DNA of 64,000 nt from Coffea arabica (Eukaryota > Streptophyta > Magnoliopsida > Gentianales > Rubiaceae), in assembly GCF_036785885.1 (NCBI RefSeq), contig NC_092310.1, positions 2,914,001-2,978,000 on the forward strand, given 5' to 3'. This document shows positions 21,067-31,666 of this stretch, in pieces (within the stretch, counting starts at the first letter, position 1; each line of letters begins with the position of its first letter). The notes under the pieces are model-generated. The model made no database searches. It saw nothing but the letters and a program-made list of their open reading frames with translations, and was not told the origin of the DNA. Position numbers and translations under genes: made by a program.

Positions 21067-21403
21067 AATGTTTAAAAATGTTGAAATTACCCTTATAAAT
21101 ACATGACACATTAACCCCGAATAGTTTTATGTTTTACCATATAACCCCCTTATGGTTTAATGCTTTACAATATAACTCTCTTATAGTTTTCAAAATATAC
21201 ACATAACCCCCATTAGTTAATAAATAATTTTCAACTTTATATAAGGGTATTTTTGACATTTTAGGTGATTCCATTACGAATGACCATTTCCGTCATTTTA
21301 ACACTTTAATTCAAACCATGAGAAGGTTATGTATAGCTTTTGAAATCATAGAGGGGTTATGTAAAAAGTACTAAACTATAGGGGGATAAAATGTAATTTG
21401 CCC

Positions 21404-21993
21404 ATCAACTAAGTATCATAAGTAAATTGCTCCTAGTTGTTCAATTATTTGATAGCCAGAGTCATTTTTTTAATAAAAGATCACTATGATTGAAACTCAA
21501 TAATATGTATGTATGTATTGTACGAGAGGTTTGTAGGTCAATTCTCTCATTAAGCATCTAATTCCCCATTGTCTTTTTTTAGAAATTTGATTTATTTTAA
21601 TCATTATAATTACTTTTAAACATATGGAATAGATAATAAAGTAAATACATTACTTAATATTAGAAAGTTTCCACCTATTATATGATAATCTATTTAAATG
21701 TCCTAACCTTACCTAATACAACTTAAAAAAATAAAGTTTAAAAGTAGACTTTTTCAAACATGGCATGCCACATAGTTGCCTTTGATTTTACAATCTAAAT
21801 TTCATTCTTTAACCCTATCAAAATAAAATATGACCACAAATAGTTTTACCAAGCTTATAGCGAACAATCAAACGTTATAAGCCTCGTAATAAAGAAGCCA
21901 TCAATTTCCTTAGTTTTACTTATAACCATAACAGAAATAAGTACGACTATCTACTAACTATAGTACCAAATTCAGGAAAAATGTTTAGAATTA
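21404..21993. other. Intergenic, AT-rich
   Basis: No gene or clear element end was found. The right edge is the L1 target duplication at 21994-22009. Confidence 0.5.
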
Positions 21994-22009
21994 ATTAAGT
22001 TCCCTAACA

Positions 22010-22946
22010 CTGGATGACGATGAGGCCCAATGACTCATGGATGTGGAAGGGTATCTTAAGCGCCAGAGAATTACTAGAAAGAGGAACTAGGAAAAAGGTG
22101 GGGGATGGACGTACTATAGATATTTGGAAGGATCAATGGATAATGGATAGAGGGAATGGGCAAGTAATTACCCTAAAGCCACCAGATTGTCAGTTGCAGA
22201 AGGTGTGTGAGCTGATACAAGATGAGAATTGGAATGCAGATAGGATTAAAGCAGTTTTTACTGAAAAAGATTGCAAACGTATCATCCGTATCCCACTTAG
22301 CATCTGCAATGGGAAAGATAGATTGGTGTGGTCATACTCAGCTACAGTGATGTATACGGTTAAAACTGGATACGGGGTTGCTAAGGAGATTCAAAAGGAA
22401 AAAATGGGAAGGCCACAGGAAGGTTTCGTCAAGCTCAATATTGATGCAGCAGTGGATATAAAGGGAGGTAAGGCTAGCTGGGGCATAGTTGCTAGAGGAG
22501 TCGATGGGTTAATCAAATGTGCTTGGGCAGGTCCTGAACAACTCAACTGTGAACCTCTGACTGAAGAAACAATGGCAATCAGGAATGCACTGGTTAAAGC
22601 AAAGTTGGAAGGGTGGAGAAGGGTGGAGATTCAGACAGATTGTAAAGTAGCAGTGGAGAAAATTATGTTGGGGAACACAGCTGACCTGAAGATTGGATCA
22701 CTCCTGCATGATATTCAGGTGCTACAGAGGGAATTTAGAGAGTGTTACTTCTCTTTTGTTAGAAGGGAGGGTAACCATGTTAGTCACAAGTTGGCAAAGT
22801 ATGCCATTAACTTGATTAGTGAAGTTAAGTGGAAGGACTCCTTCCCTCTCTGGTTAGTTAATCTAGATAGAGCAGATGTAGGAGCAGTTGCTCCAAATTA
22901 GTACCAATTTTCAGTTTTTAAATAAAATGTTATCGTTGGGAAAAAA
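22010..22946 (+). mobile_element. 5'-truncated L1-type LINE
   Basis: Flanked by a 16-bp target duplication with one mismatch: ATTAAGTTCCCTAACA (21994-22009) and ATTAAGTTGCCTAACA (22947-22962). It ends in a short A-tail (22941-22947). It carries only the 3' end of ORF2. The direct flanks plus A-tail are typical of target-primed reverse transcription. Confidence 0.88.
22014..22901 (+). pseudogene. L1 ORF2 C-terminal fragment with RNase H
   Basis: 295 codons open. The N-terminal part shows the post-RT region (WMWKGILSARELLERG, VGDGRTIDIWKDQWI), then SATVMYTVKTGYGV, the start of the zf-RVT linker. This jumps directly to a plant-type RNase H domain (VKLNIDAAV, SWGIVARGVDG, EPLTEETMAIRNAL, VEIQTDCK, FVRREGNHVSHKLAKYA). 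The zinc-binding segment that normally separates them is missing, so an internal deletion happened before or after insertion. It has no native start. Confidence 0.85.
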
Positions 22947-23084
22947 ATTAAGTTGCCTAACAATTGTAAACAATACAATAATTTGGTAATGTTTAGAATT
23001 AATCAATTTCACTAACAATTGCAACAATACAATAATTTGAATACCAAATTAATGGCATTATACATAATTATATAATTTAAACAC

Positions 23085-24460
23085 TGATAGGTGTCAAGGT
23101 TGTGCAATAATAAATACCTATTCAAGAGAAATTACAAATTTTGTCTATAGGGTAAGCAGAGTCGAATCCACAAAAACTGGAAAAATTTTTGTTTCTTCTA
23201 GGGTTCAAGAGTATGGGGAGATTTTTATAAAAATGAAAATAATTAAACAATCAAATAAAATAAATAAGTAAATAAAAACTGAATGACAATTTATTAAAAT
23301 GGAATCAATAATGAATAACTCTAGCTAAGAATTAACTTCAAAAATGGTTCACTTAATTGATTATTGATGCAATAATAATTCCACTTATTAACTAATAAGC
23401 AAGTTATAACTGCCAAACAAGCAATGACAATCAACTTCTCCTTACTTTATCGATAGCCAAGATATGACCATTAGTCATTGCCCTAATCAAGAAATAACTC
23501 CAAGCACGACCTTAGAGTTCAATTTTTGAATTGCCTTAAGAATTAGAAAAATCATGTTTTAACCAAATAACACGCTACGAGAGTTATTTTAAATTAGCCC
23601 ATAAATTTCCCTGACACAATCCAATTATAACAGTTATCACAAATTTAGAACAATTAAATAATTCTGGAGCTAATTGCCCTAATTGATTTTAGGTTATTGA
23701 ATTAATCTAAATTTCGAACCCTGGATATTCGAATAACACAACAACCATAAGAAAGTAAAGTAGAGAATATACAAATACCAGAAAATTAAAGGAACAAATA
23801 AAACCAATTCGATCTCATAATTTTAGATGAACCAAGTCCTTCGCTATTTCTTGACTAGAAATAGATATTTAGTTCATCTCCATTAAAAAAATCCCATGTG
23901 AAATAATCGAGCTCCTTGACATGAGGAATCTCCAAAAGTGATGTATTGTTATTCGAATTAAAGAGAAAAAAAAAAAGAGAACGTTTCTCTTGTGTCTTCT
24001 GGCTTCAAAAGAAAACCTAATGACTACTAACTAATTTATTTGGCCCAAAAAGAAAGAAAAGATATCGCAAACGGTAATGGCTTTCTTTTTGTTTCCTACT
24101 ATTACTAAACTACTTCTACTAATTCAAATCAAATTGTTCCAACATAACCGAAAATGAAAAGTCAACAATAATCATCTGGTGAAATATCCATGATCTGACT
24201 TTTGAGACTTCATTTCACAATTGGATATTACACGTCAACTCCAGAGCTCTCCAAGACGTGCAGAGTTCTAACTTTGACGTGATCATGCCGAGCAGTAGGT
24301 GTAGTGAAGAAAATCACACATTTTAATTTCTTTTTACTCCAAATCTCTACAACAAACACAAATTACCAAAAATGAATAGAATTCACCAATTAACGCAATA
24401 TTTGGTAAAATAAAATGGGGAAATAATCATAAAATTAATAACAAAAAATACAACCTATCA
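23085..24460 (-). mobile_element. Solo LTR of an Athila-type element
   Basis: 1,376 bp from TGATAGGTGTCAAGG to CAACCTATCA, with perfect 5-bp target duplications AACAC at 23080-23084 and 24461-24465. Internal landmarks match the E1 LTR in the same orientation, such as gcagagtcgaatccaca and cgatctcata. No PBS, PPT or coding region is present, so it is a solo LTR left by recombination between the two LTRs of a former element. Confidence 0.88.
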
Positions 24461-24465
24461 AACAC

Positions 24466-25959
24466 TAAATTAAGTAAACTTTGACCAATACCAATTTTTT
24501 TAAGGAAACTTCCCTAATTCTCATCAGTTAAATATCCCATATGCTTATAGAAAAAGGATATTTTTGATGAGTACCTATTGGGCACTCATTAACAAACATA
24601 AATTCCATTTAAACTACCATGACGAAAAATTATTACCTTCCTTACATTTATGCACTCTTCCTAAATAAACTTGCATTTCTAAAAATCTAACATTTGAAGT
24701 ACAATCTAAAGATTGCCCAATGGGCAATTAGATGCCAATGAGAGAATGGCGAGAAACATTAGATATAAAATAATAAAACTCATTATCAATTAATTATTAA
24801 TAGTGAAAAGCAATAATATACATATATTATATCAAATTTGAGACTAACTATGCAAAAGAAGAGAAACTTATAATATATTATTAGCATGAATAAATAAAAT
24901 GAGAATGAAGAAAAAGAATTTTAATTATTATAATTAATTTTTATTATCTATGTAACACTATTTCATTCGCATCTGAACTCATGCTCAAACCTTTATTATC
25001 ACTATTTAAAATTTAGAGAAATATAATGATTCAAGTCAAAATGTTGGGGATCAAAAGTGTAAAGTCAAAATTGTTGACTAACGGTAATTTGATGTTGACT
25101 ATTAGTCATTATTCTATTTCCAATAATTGTCCTAAATCTGCCTAAGATCACAAATTTGGAAATTTGGCCGAAGCATTAGGGACCAATTTCGCATACAACA
25201 TTGGGGGCTAAAATTGCATTTTTCCCTAAAACGATTATGATCACCTTGTAACAGGCATCATAATGAGAAAAAGAAAGTCAAAGCGACTGATTGTTGGGGT
25301 TCCATATAAGGAAATCTTGGTTTACAGTGATTTTAATTTGGAATTGTGATTTTTTGGATAATTTATTGAGCTTGTGTGACTTCTACTCATGACATGCCTC
25401 CAGGAAAAACTTAATCTTATGGATGTTTTTGTTTTCTCCGCCTAAATTGTTAACTTTTGTCTTGCTGAAGACCACATTAATATTCCTTCAAGAAATTCCT
25501 TTAGTAGATCTGGAAGGTCCTTGAACTTGTGATAAGAACTATACAGATTTGATGCTTGTTTTCAGGTGCACTGATTAATATAGTACTTCTGCATCCTTTG
25601 ATTGCGGAGCTGGAATTGATGGTTTTGTCTTTGCTAATCCAGGAGGACTAGATCATTGCTGCTAATTATCAAGTATTCCTGGGTTTTTATATAAATGAGG
25701 CAGGAATAATTGCTTTGGTTGGAAAGGTGATTGATTTTGATAGTGTTCCATGATATCACCTACTTCTGGAAGGTGCTCTTAGGGGGACTGTAAAACTGAG
25801 AGCCCTGGCCAATCATTGCAGATTTTCTTCAAAACACATTTGATTATGCCATAATTTAGCTATAATAGTGATTTTTACTACTAATGGTCCAGCAAATAGC
25901 TGGACTAGGATCTCAGATTTGCTCTTATAAAAATGTGTATAGCCGTGGTATTGTTTATT
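24466..25959. other. Intergenic, no gene recognised
   Basis: AT-rich up to about 25000, then moderately complex sequence without a long ORF or recognisable domain. Possible UTR or intron remnants around 25300-25850 cannot be assigned. Confidence 0.45.
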
Positions 25960-26153
25960 TATTTATTTGGTAGTCCTAACTCCTTCCTCCTAAAGTTTCT
26001 TTAAAATTGTCTTCTGCTGAAACAAATAAATACATGAATCTCCTCCTTGACTGTTTTAGGTGATAGTCTAAGAACTTCCACATGCTGTTTGAAGAAACTA
26101 CAGAAACCAGAAGATTTTATACTTATTCAGCGAAATGCACTCAAACAGCTTCC

Positions 26154-26341
26154 TTTGGATTGGTCATTTTTTCAAAAACAAGTTTTTTAAATATAATGTT
26201 ACAGTAATACACAATAACTCAAAAAACATCTCATCCATACAATATATCAAAATTTTCAAAAAAAATTTATAGTAAAAATTTTTCATATACACTGGTACAG
26301 TAAATTTTTTCAAAAATACCCCAAAAAACAGCTAATCCAAA
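26154..26341. mobile_element. MITE-like insertion in unit A
   Basis: Inverted ends TTTGGATTGGTCATTTTTTC and (reverse complement of the right) TTTGGATTAGCTGTTTTTTG enclose AT-rich DNA with repeated caaaaattt. It is absent from the equivalent position in unit C (about 54970-55015). The target duplication is unclear. Confidence 0.55.
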
Positions 26342-26526
26342 TGGAAACACCCCAAAAAAGAAAAGAGTACTCTTTAATTTTGGATTGCATGCAATTGCTT
26401 GAGTAGTTTGAGAATATTTACTTATCTTCTTGTTATCTTAAAGTTAACATGGAACTAGGCATTTTACGAATTGGATCTGAAATTCTGACCTACAAATTTT
26501 TCTTCCATTATCACACCTAAAAACCC

Positions 26527-26736
26527 TCATGAATATGAATGTTAGTTTAATAAAATTAATCACGCATGTGAGAATAAAAATTTATTTAAAAGCGTGTCAT
26601 GAATTTGAATGTTAGTTAAATAAAATTAGTCATTCATGTGAAAATAAAAATTTATTTAAAAGTGTGTCACGAATTTGAATGTTAGTTTAATAAAATTAGT
26701 CATTCATGTGAAAATAAAAATTTATTTGAAAGTACG
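26527..26736 (+). repeat. 70-bp tandem triplication
   Basis: Three copies of 70 bp (26527-26596, 26597-26666, 26667-26736), each starting tca[tc]gaat and containing gaatgttagt and aaaataaaaatttattt. Unit C has one copy at about 55184-55253. Confidence 0.9.
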
Positions 26737-28002
26737 TCTAGAAAGCCATCCAAATGGGTCGCCCATGATTCTCCAAATAATTCTTCGGCTACTTCCAATT
26801 TCCAATCTTTGAAGAACTTTAGCACTCTCCGGGAAGTACTCTGTCAACTTGTTTTGATATGTTTTGGCCATCAGTATTTGAAGAATGGGACCCTCATACC
26901 TTGATCAGTAAAATCAAGAAAGAGGTCTCTTTTGCTGTTCATTTTTAAAGTGATATCAACACAAAGCCTAGTCACTCAATACTATATCATACAGGTAAGC
27001 AATTTTTGTAGTTTATACTTTTTGTATGGGTCCTTGCAAACTACTCTTGCATTTGCAGTCTTGTTCGGGAGCTGCAAGATGCTGAGTGGCCATTCAAAAA
27101 GAAAAGAAAAATAAATGGTTGGGTGGCCATTAATTATTAGCCAAATTGAGAAAATCAGGTCCTGGTAAAAATGAGTCAAATGTTCGTGGCTTTTAGGACA
27201 CGCAAAAGATGAATAACTACTGTTCAAATTCAACGAAACAAAGATCACTTCCCTAATTTTTTGAAAAGGAAACATCTACACGAGATTTCTGGGAATATTC
27301 AAGAAATTTTCTCCCGTTGACTGATTTAAAGAGTGAACAATTATGCTATTCCTCGCTGCTACTGATCAAGATTGCCATATTAGTATAAAACAAGACAGGT
27401 GAAGAATGGTGGTTACTGAGTTTTACCAAGTTGGGACTTCTGCAACTTAATCAGGTAAGTCATCTTACGAATTCAACAGAGTTGCAAGGTTTTAGTTTCT
27501 TCCCAATCTCTTCCGGTCGCCTTTTATGTCGTTTAAATTTGAACTGATTTTGATTTTCAATTACCTCTAACTTAAGTTTTAATTTTTGGGCATACAACAC
27601 TTTGTGCACTTCGCAAGTTTTTGAGATGTAAATAATACTTGATTCTTATTCTATTGTATGTTGCTACTAAAAATGGTTAGAGACGATATATGACAAGCAG
27701 AAAAGGCCATGGACAATCCATAATCGCAGAATATCTAGTTCTTGTGAGGTGGTATCCGTTAAAATTGATAGCTTGATGCTGGGATGGGATGCAGAGCTAG
27801 GATTAAAAGGTTAATTAGTTAGATTTTTACACTTGGAGAATGTATATTTGTTGTGCGACAAATGGCAATGCTCGTCTGTATGTAGATTGTATGAGATGAT
27901 TGTGGCTACAATTGTGGTTTTTGTTGACTGATTCTTTTGTTTTATTCACAATTTCATTAGGTTGTTTCTAGCGTACGACTGTAATATACTGTCATTGAAG
28001 TC

Positions 28003-29689
28003 ATGGGCTTGAATTCTCCGGGGACTTCTTCAGAGAAGAAAAAGATGTTTGAAAGAGAAGAAACCACTACGGAAGCACAAGACTGAATAACCCAATTACC
28101 TGATGCAATTGTGTCACATGCTCTCCCTTCTTCCGACTAAATTAGCAGCACAAACTGGGATTCTATCTAAACGATGGAGGGACGTTTGGCTTTCAATACC
28201 TGCTCTTGAATTTCAGATGCATCTACGGGCAAATTATGAGGGTGATATGACTGCTTTTGATAGCTTTGCAAAGCCTAAAATTGAGAGTTTTACTAATTTT
28301 CTGGATCGGCTTTTTGCTATTCGTGACATTTCATCCATTAAAAAGTTCAGATTGGTGTTTGATCATCAGGTTGACACTAGATGCCTCAATAATTGGTTGT
28401 CTGCTTTGCATAATATTCAAGAACTTGATCTCGAATTATTGGTGCAAAGGGAATTCCCCTGGAGTCCTTTGGCGGATAAATTGCTGGAAATCTTGAAACT
28501 GAGTTGCATTAGTTTGCCCAACATCCCATCTTCTGTTTCTTTTCCACGTCTTAAGGTTCTTCATCTTCATTCAGCCACGTATGTGGATGATGCATCGGTT
28601 GAAAAGTTACTTTCTTCTTGTCCAGTCCTTGAGGATTTGCAGATATCAAGGTGGGAGTGGGATAACGTTAGGAATTTTGTGATTACAGTCCCTTCATTGA
28701 AAAGGTTGACTCTGGACTTTACTACACATGAGACGAACTTATATGATGACGATCATTATGAAGATGGTGTTGAGTACAAACTGATAATTACTGCACCAAA
28801 TTTGGAGTATCTAAGCCTGATTGATTATATGTCAGATTCAATTCAGGTCAATTCCATGGCCAGAGTAACCGAATCACACCTTTCTGTCTGCAAAATCTTA
28901 GAATGTGATTATCGGACAGTGGAACAAATAAGTAATTATGAAAGCAATGTGCGTGAAATATTTCGAAGCATCCCAAATGTCAAGCACTTAACAATAGGCG
29001 ATTTTACCACGAATGTAAGCCTTGACTAAAATTCCAATCCTGTTATTGCTTTGTAATTGTTATACCATCAATTGCTTTCTTGGTCACAACTTATGACTTG
29101 TCTTCATACATTTGCAGTCTTTGAGTGAATCTCTTGATAGCAGACTGCCAGTGTTTCAGAACTTGGTCCACCTGGAGATCAGTTTTCAGCATGTGAATGG
29201 CGCTATACTACTGCCAAAATTGCTCAAAATTTCTCCTAAACTGGAAAGCCTAATCTTACCTCGGGTACTTTACATGAGAGACTTGCACAATTTTGATAGA
29301 AATATAGTGAGTGATGAGCACTCCCGAATCCTGATTTCTTCTAACCAAAAGTTGGTTTATATATATATCTTCAATTTCAGGGGATTATCAGTCAAATTCT
29401 ATTTAGTTTTATTTCTGAGGAGAATCAATTTAAGCCTCCACAAGATGTACCTGAATGCCTGTTATTTAGCCTGAAAAATGTAGAAATTTGGCATATTACT
29501 GGCAGAGTAGAGGAAGAAGTGCAGCTGTTGATATATCTTTTGGAAAATGCAAGGGTTCTAGAGAAGATAACGATTTGGTATGAAGAATATTATGTTTCCG
29601 GTGGACCGATGGATACTAATAATTATCCAACTGTTCGTCGGATGGAGGATCGTTTATCCTTCACAGACGAATTTGATGAACTGCACTAG
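28003..29689 (+). pseudogene. F-box/LRR/FBD protein pseudogene (unit A)
   Basis: F-box/FBD proteins are substrate-recognition subunits of SCF ubiquitin ligases. Reading from the ATG at 28003, the frame gives an N-terminal leader, then a TGA (28084-28086) where an F-box would begin, then ITQLPDAIVSH and a frame change near 28118. The second frame gives LSLLPTKLAAQTGILSKRWRDVW, LRRs (LSSCPVLEDLQ, VPSLKRLTLDF, APNLEYLSL) to a GT donor at 29015. Exon 2 is 29118-29264 (LPVFQNLVHLEISF, KLESLILPR). Exon 3 is 29381-29689 and holds the FBD domain (PQDVPECLLFSLKNVEI ... LLENARVLEKITIWYEE), ending TAG. The introns keep good splice sites, so decay is recent. A shorter protein from the Met at 28103 would lack half the F-box. 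Confidence 0.85.
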
Positions 29690-29940
29690 GGGATCTGCTG
29701 CTTGTCAACTTGACATACAAATGCCTGAACTACAACTCTGAGCTCTGAACTTGCAACAGAATGTTGGTATTGTATTGTGCACATCCGCGCTTGTTTCTTG
29801 TACATTAGGAAGAAAGCGAAGAATCTGTGCGTAAATAAATACTTATAGTATTCGAATTTTATAGGTATCAGATTTATTTTTAAGATTATCCTACTCTAAA
29901 TGACATTCGACTTATACAATAGATACAAACTAAATAATTG
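29690..29940 (+). repeat. 3' flank of F-box unit A
   Basis: Sequence after the F-box stop (ggggatctgctgcttgtcaacttgacatac onward) recurs at 54340-54600, where it is partly duplicated. It runs into the L1 target site at 29941-29953. Confidence 0.8.
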
Positions 29941-30056
29941 CTCACCTACCTGATTTTTTTTTTTTTTTTTTCGAAACGTTAGTTTACTTGCATTGAACTA
30001 TAAAAAGAGAATTTACAATTCGAGAGCAAAGGCCCGATCATATGTACAACTCGTGT

Positions 30057-31661
30057 TCAATGACACGGAGGAATAAGAGATTCCTCATCCAACAAAATGC
30101 CTAAGGCATATGAGCTAATATTAGCACAAACATCCTTATCATCATAATTAACTAAGCAAAAATAGCACATTCGAAACAAAGACTTTAAACATAATATATT
30201 TTCAATGATTGTTGTCAATCTGCAGTCTGAGGATTTGCCAAACTTAAGGCGCTTCAGTAGGTCCTTGTTGTGAATATGTATACTGATGTTGCTCCATTGT
30301 CTGTCTAATGCTTTGCATAAAATCAATTGAACAGCTGTGGCATCATCAATATTTTTGTCACCCGAGCTTCTGTCTTTTAAGGCCCACAACTCCTTTGCCT
30401 CCGTTGGCATCCTAGTAATATCAACTCCAATTCCCAGCACTGCAGGTCTTTGAGATCTTCTGGTTGCCATCTTCAGAATTATGAGATCATGGCTTTGTTG
30501 TGCATGACAGTCCTCTTCCAAAGTTGTCAGTGTTTCTGTTGTACTCGAGTTCTTCATAGACTCTAAATCCTCTAGTTCTAGCCACTCCTTGTGTGCTTTT
30601 TGAATAACACTACACGGATGGCTGCCAGTATGTTGCTCAAACTCCCTCTTATTTCTGTCCTTCCAAATCTGCCACAGTATATTAGCCGAAAGTCCCATGT
30701 GGCTTCTTCCTTCTTGCCTTTTCCTAGCCTCAATAATTGTACTCCACCATCTTTGAAAGTTCCCTGTCTGGTCTTTAGCCCCATCCCAAATTAATGGAGC
30801 TACTTTCCAAACCTTCTGTGCTAGAGGACATTGCAGTAAGGTGTGCTTAATTGTCTCAGGCTCTTCTCCACAACCTTTACACACTGGATCCCCTAATGCA
30901 GCTCTCTTGTGTATAGCCTCTCTGACTGGTAGAACACCATTGATACACTTCCAGATGAAGATTTTAACTTTGTGCTTGATATTGAGCTTCCACAGAGTGT
31001 TCCAAAGATGTTTGTTTTGGATACTACCAGCATCAAGGCTTGTTCCAGCATTCTCCATTTTTGTTTTTGTGCCTGAGCTATCTTCCATTAATCTCTTCTA
31101 CCCTGATCTTACTGTGTACTCACCCCCTTCACTGTATTTCCAATAATTAGAATCTGCTCTACCTGCTAGACTTATTGGAATACTGAGTATCCTTTCTGCA
31201 TCAGATTTGTTGAAAAGTCTAAAGATTATATTTGTGTTCCATCTTCTGTTAGTAATTAGTTGTTGGACTGTGTCATACTCACAGTTTTGGAGTCTTGGAG
31301 TAGAAGGCCTGCCATTCGGAGCTTTTGGTATCCACTTGTGATCCCATATTTTAGTGCTACTCCCATTACCAATTCTCCGCAGTACACCTTCTTCCACCAT
31401 TTCCCTCACATTTATCAGACCTTTCCAGAACCAAGAAGCACAGCCATGCACTTTGCAATTAAAGATTGACCCCTTAGGAAAATACTTGGCTTTCAGTACC
31501 TTGCTCATAAGGAGATTAGGCTTGGTGATTATCCTCCAGATCTGTTTTCCTAAAAGAGCTTTATTGAAGGCCTCCAAATCCTTAAACCCCAGTCCCCCCT
31601 TCCTTTCTATCCCTAGCCATTTTCCTCCAAGAAATCCAGTGCATTTTGTTTTTCCCATTAG
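30057..31661 (-). pseudogene. L1 ORF2 C-terminal part
   Basis: Continues ORF2 downstream of the insertion. Near its upstream end a G-run (about 31592-31597 on the plus strand) shifts frame between KMHWISWRKMARDRKE and GGLGFKDLEAFNKALLGKQIWR. WFWKGLINVREMVEEG and IGNGSSTKIWDHKWIP follow. An in-frame TAG at 31098-31100 falls exactly at the Tyr of the conserved YTVRSGY. The zf-RVT motif follows (HKVKIFIWKCINGVLPV, CKGCGEEPETIKHTLLQCPLAQKVW), then a degenerate RNase H-like tail. The role in L1 is nucleic-acid binding for retrotransposition. Confidence 0.88.
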
Positions 31662-31666
31662 CTTCC

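Larger units (their letters stand above)
19716..21403. mobile_element. Outer Mutator-like non-autonomous element
   Basis: Left end GGGTAAATTACAATTTACTC and right end (reverse complement) GGGCAAATTACATTTTATCC. The inverted arms stay alignable for about 90 bp (acataatctcctatggtttcaaaagctata against its partner at 21320-21375). The right arm is longer than the left because the inner element inserted about 112 bp from the left end. No convincing 9-bp target duplication was found outside it, so the family assignment rests on similarity to the inner element. Confidence 0.65.
25960..28002 (+). repeat. Upstream region of F-box unit A (segmental duplication)
   Basis: This stretch is repeated in unit B (42196-42475 plus 44600-45900) and unit C (54600-56941). 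Matching blocks include cacatgctgtttgaagaaact (26079), the attttggattgcatgcaattg block (26381) and ccatggacaa (27709). From 27600 to 27830 the match to 56600-56830 is about 94% by eye. Insertions specific to unit A are a MITE-like element and a 70-bp triplication. Confidence 0.85.

Noticed and set aside
26527..26736. Regular 70-bp repeats as a CRISPR-like array
   Set aside because: Only three head-to-tail copies without spacers, in a plant nuclear context.
30057..31661. The two L1 parts (30.0-31.7 kb and 37.6-42.2 kb) as separate elements
   Set aside because: They join within ORF2 at a perfect 5-bp duplication, and a single 13-bp target duplication brackets both.
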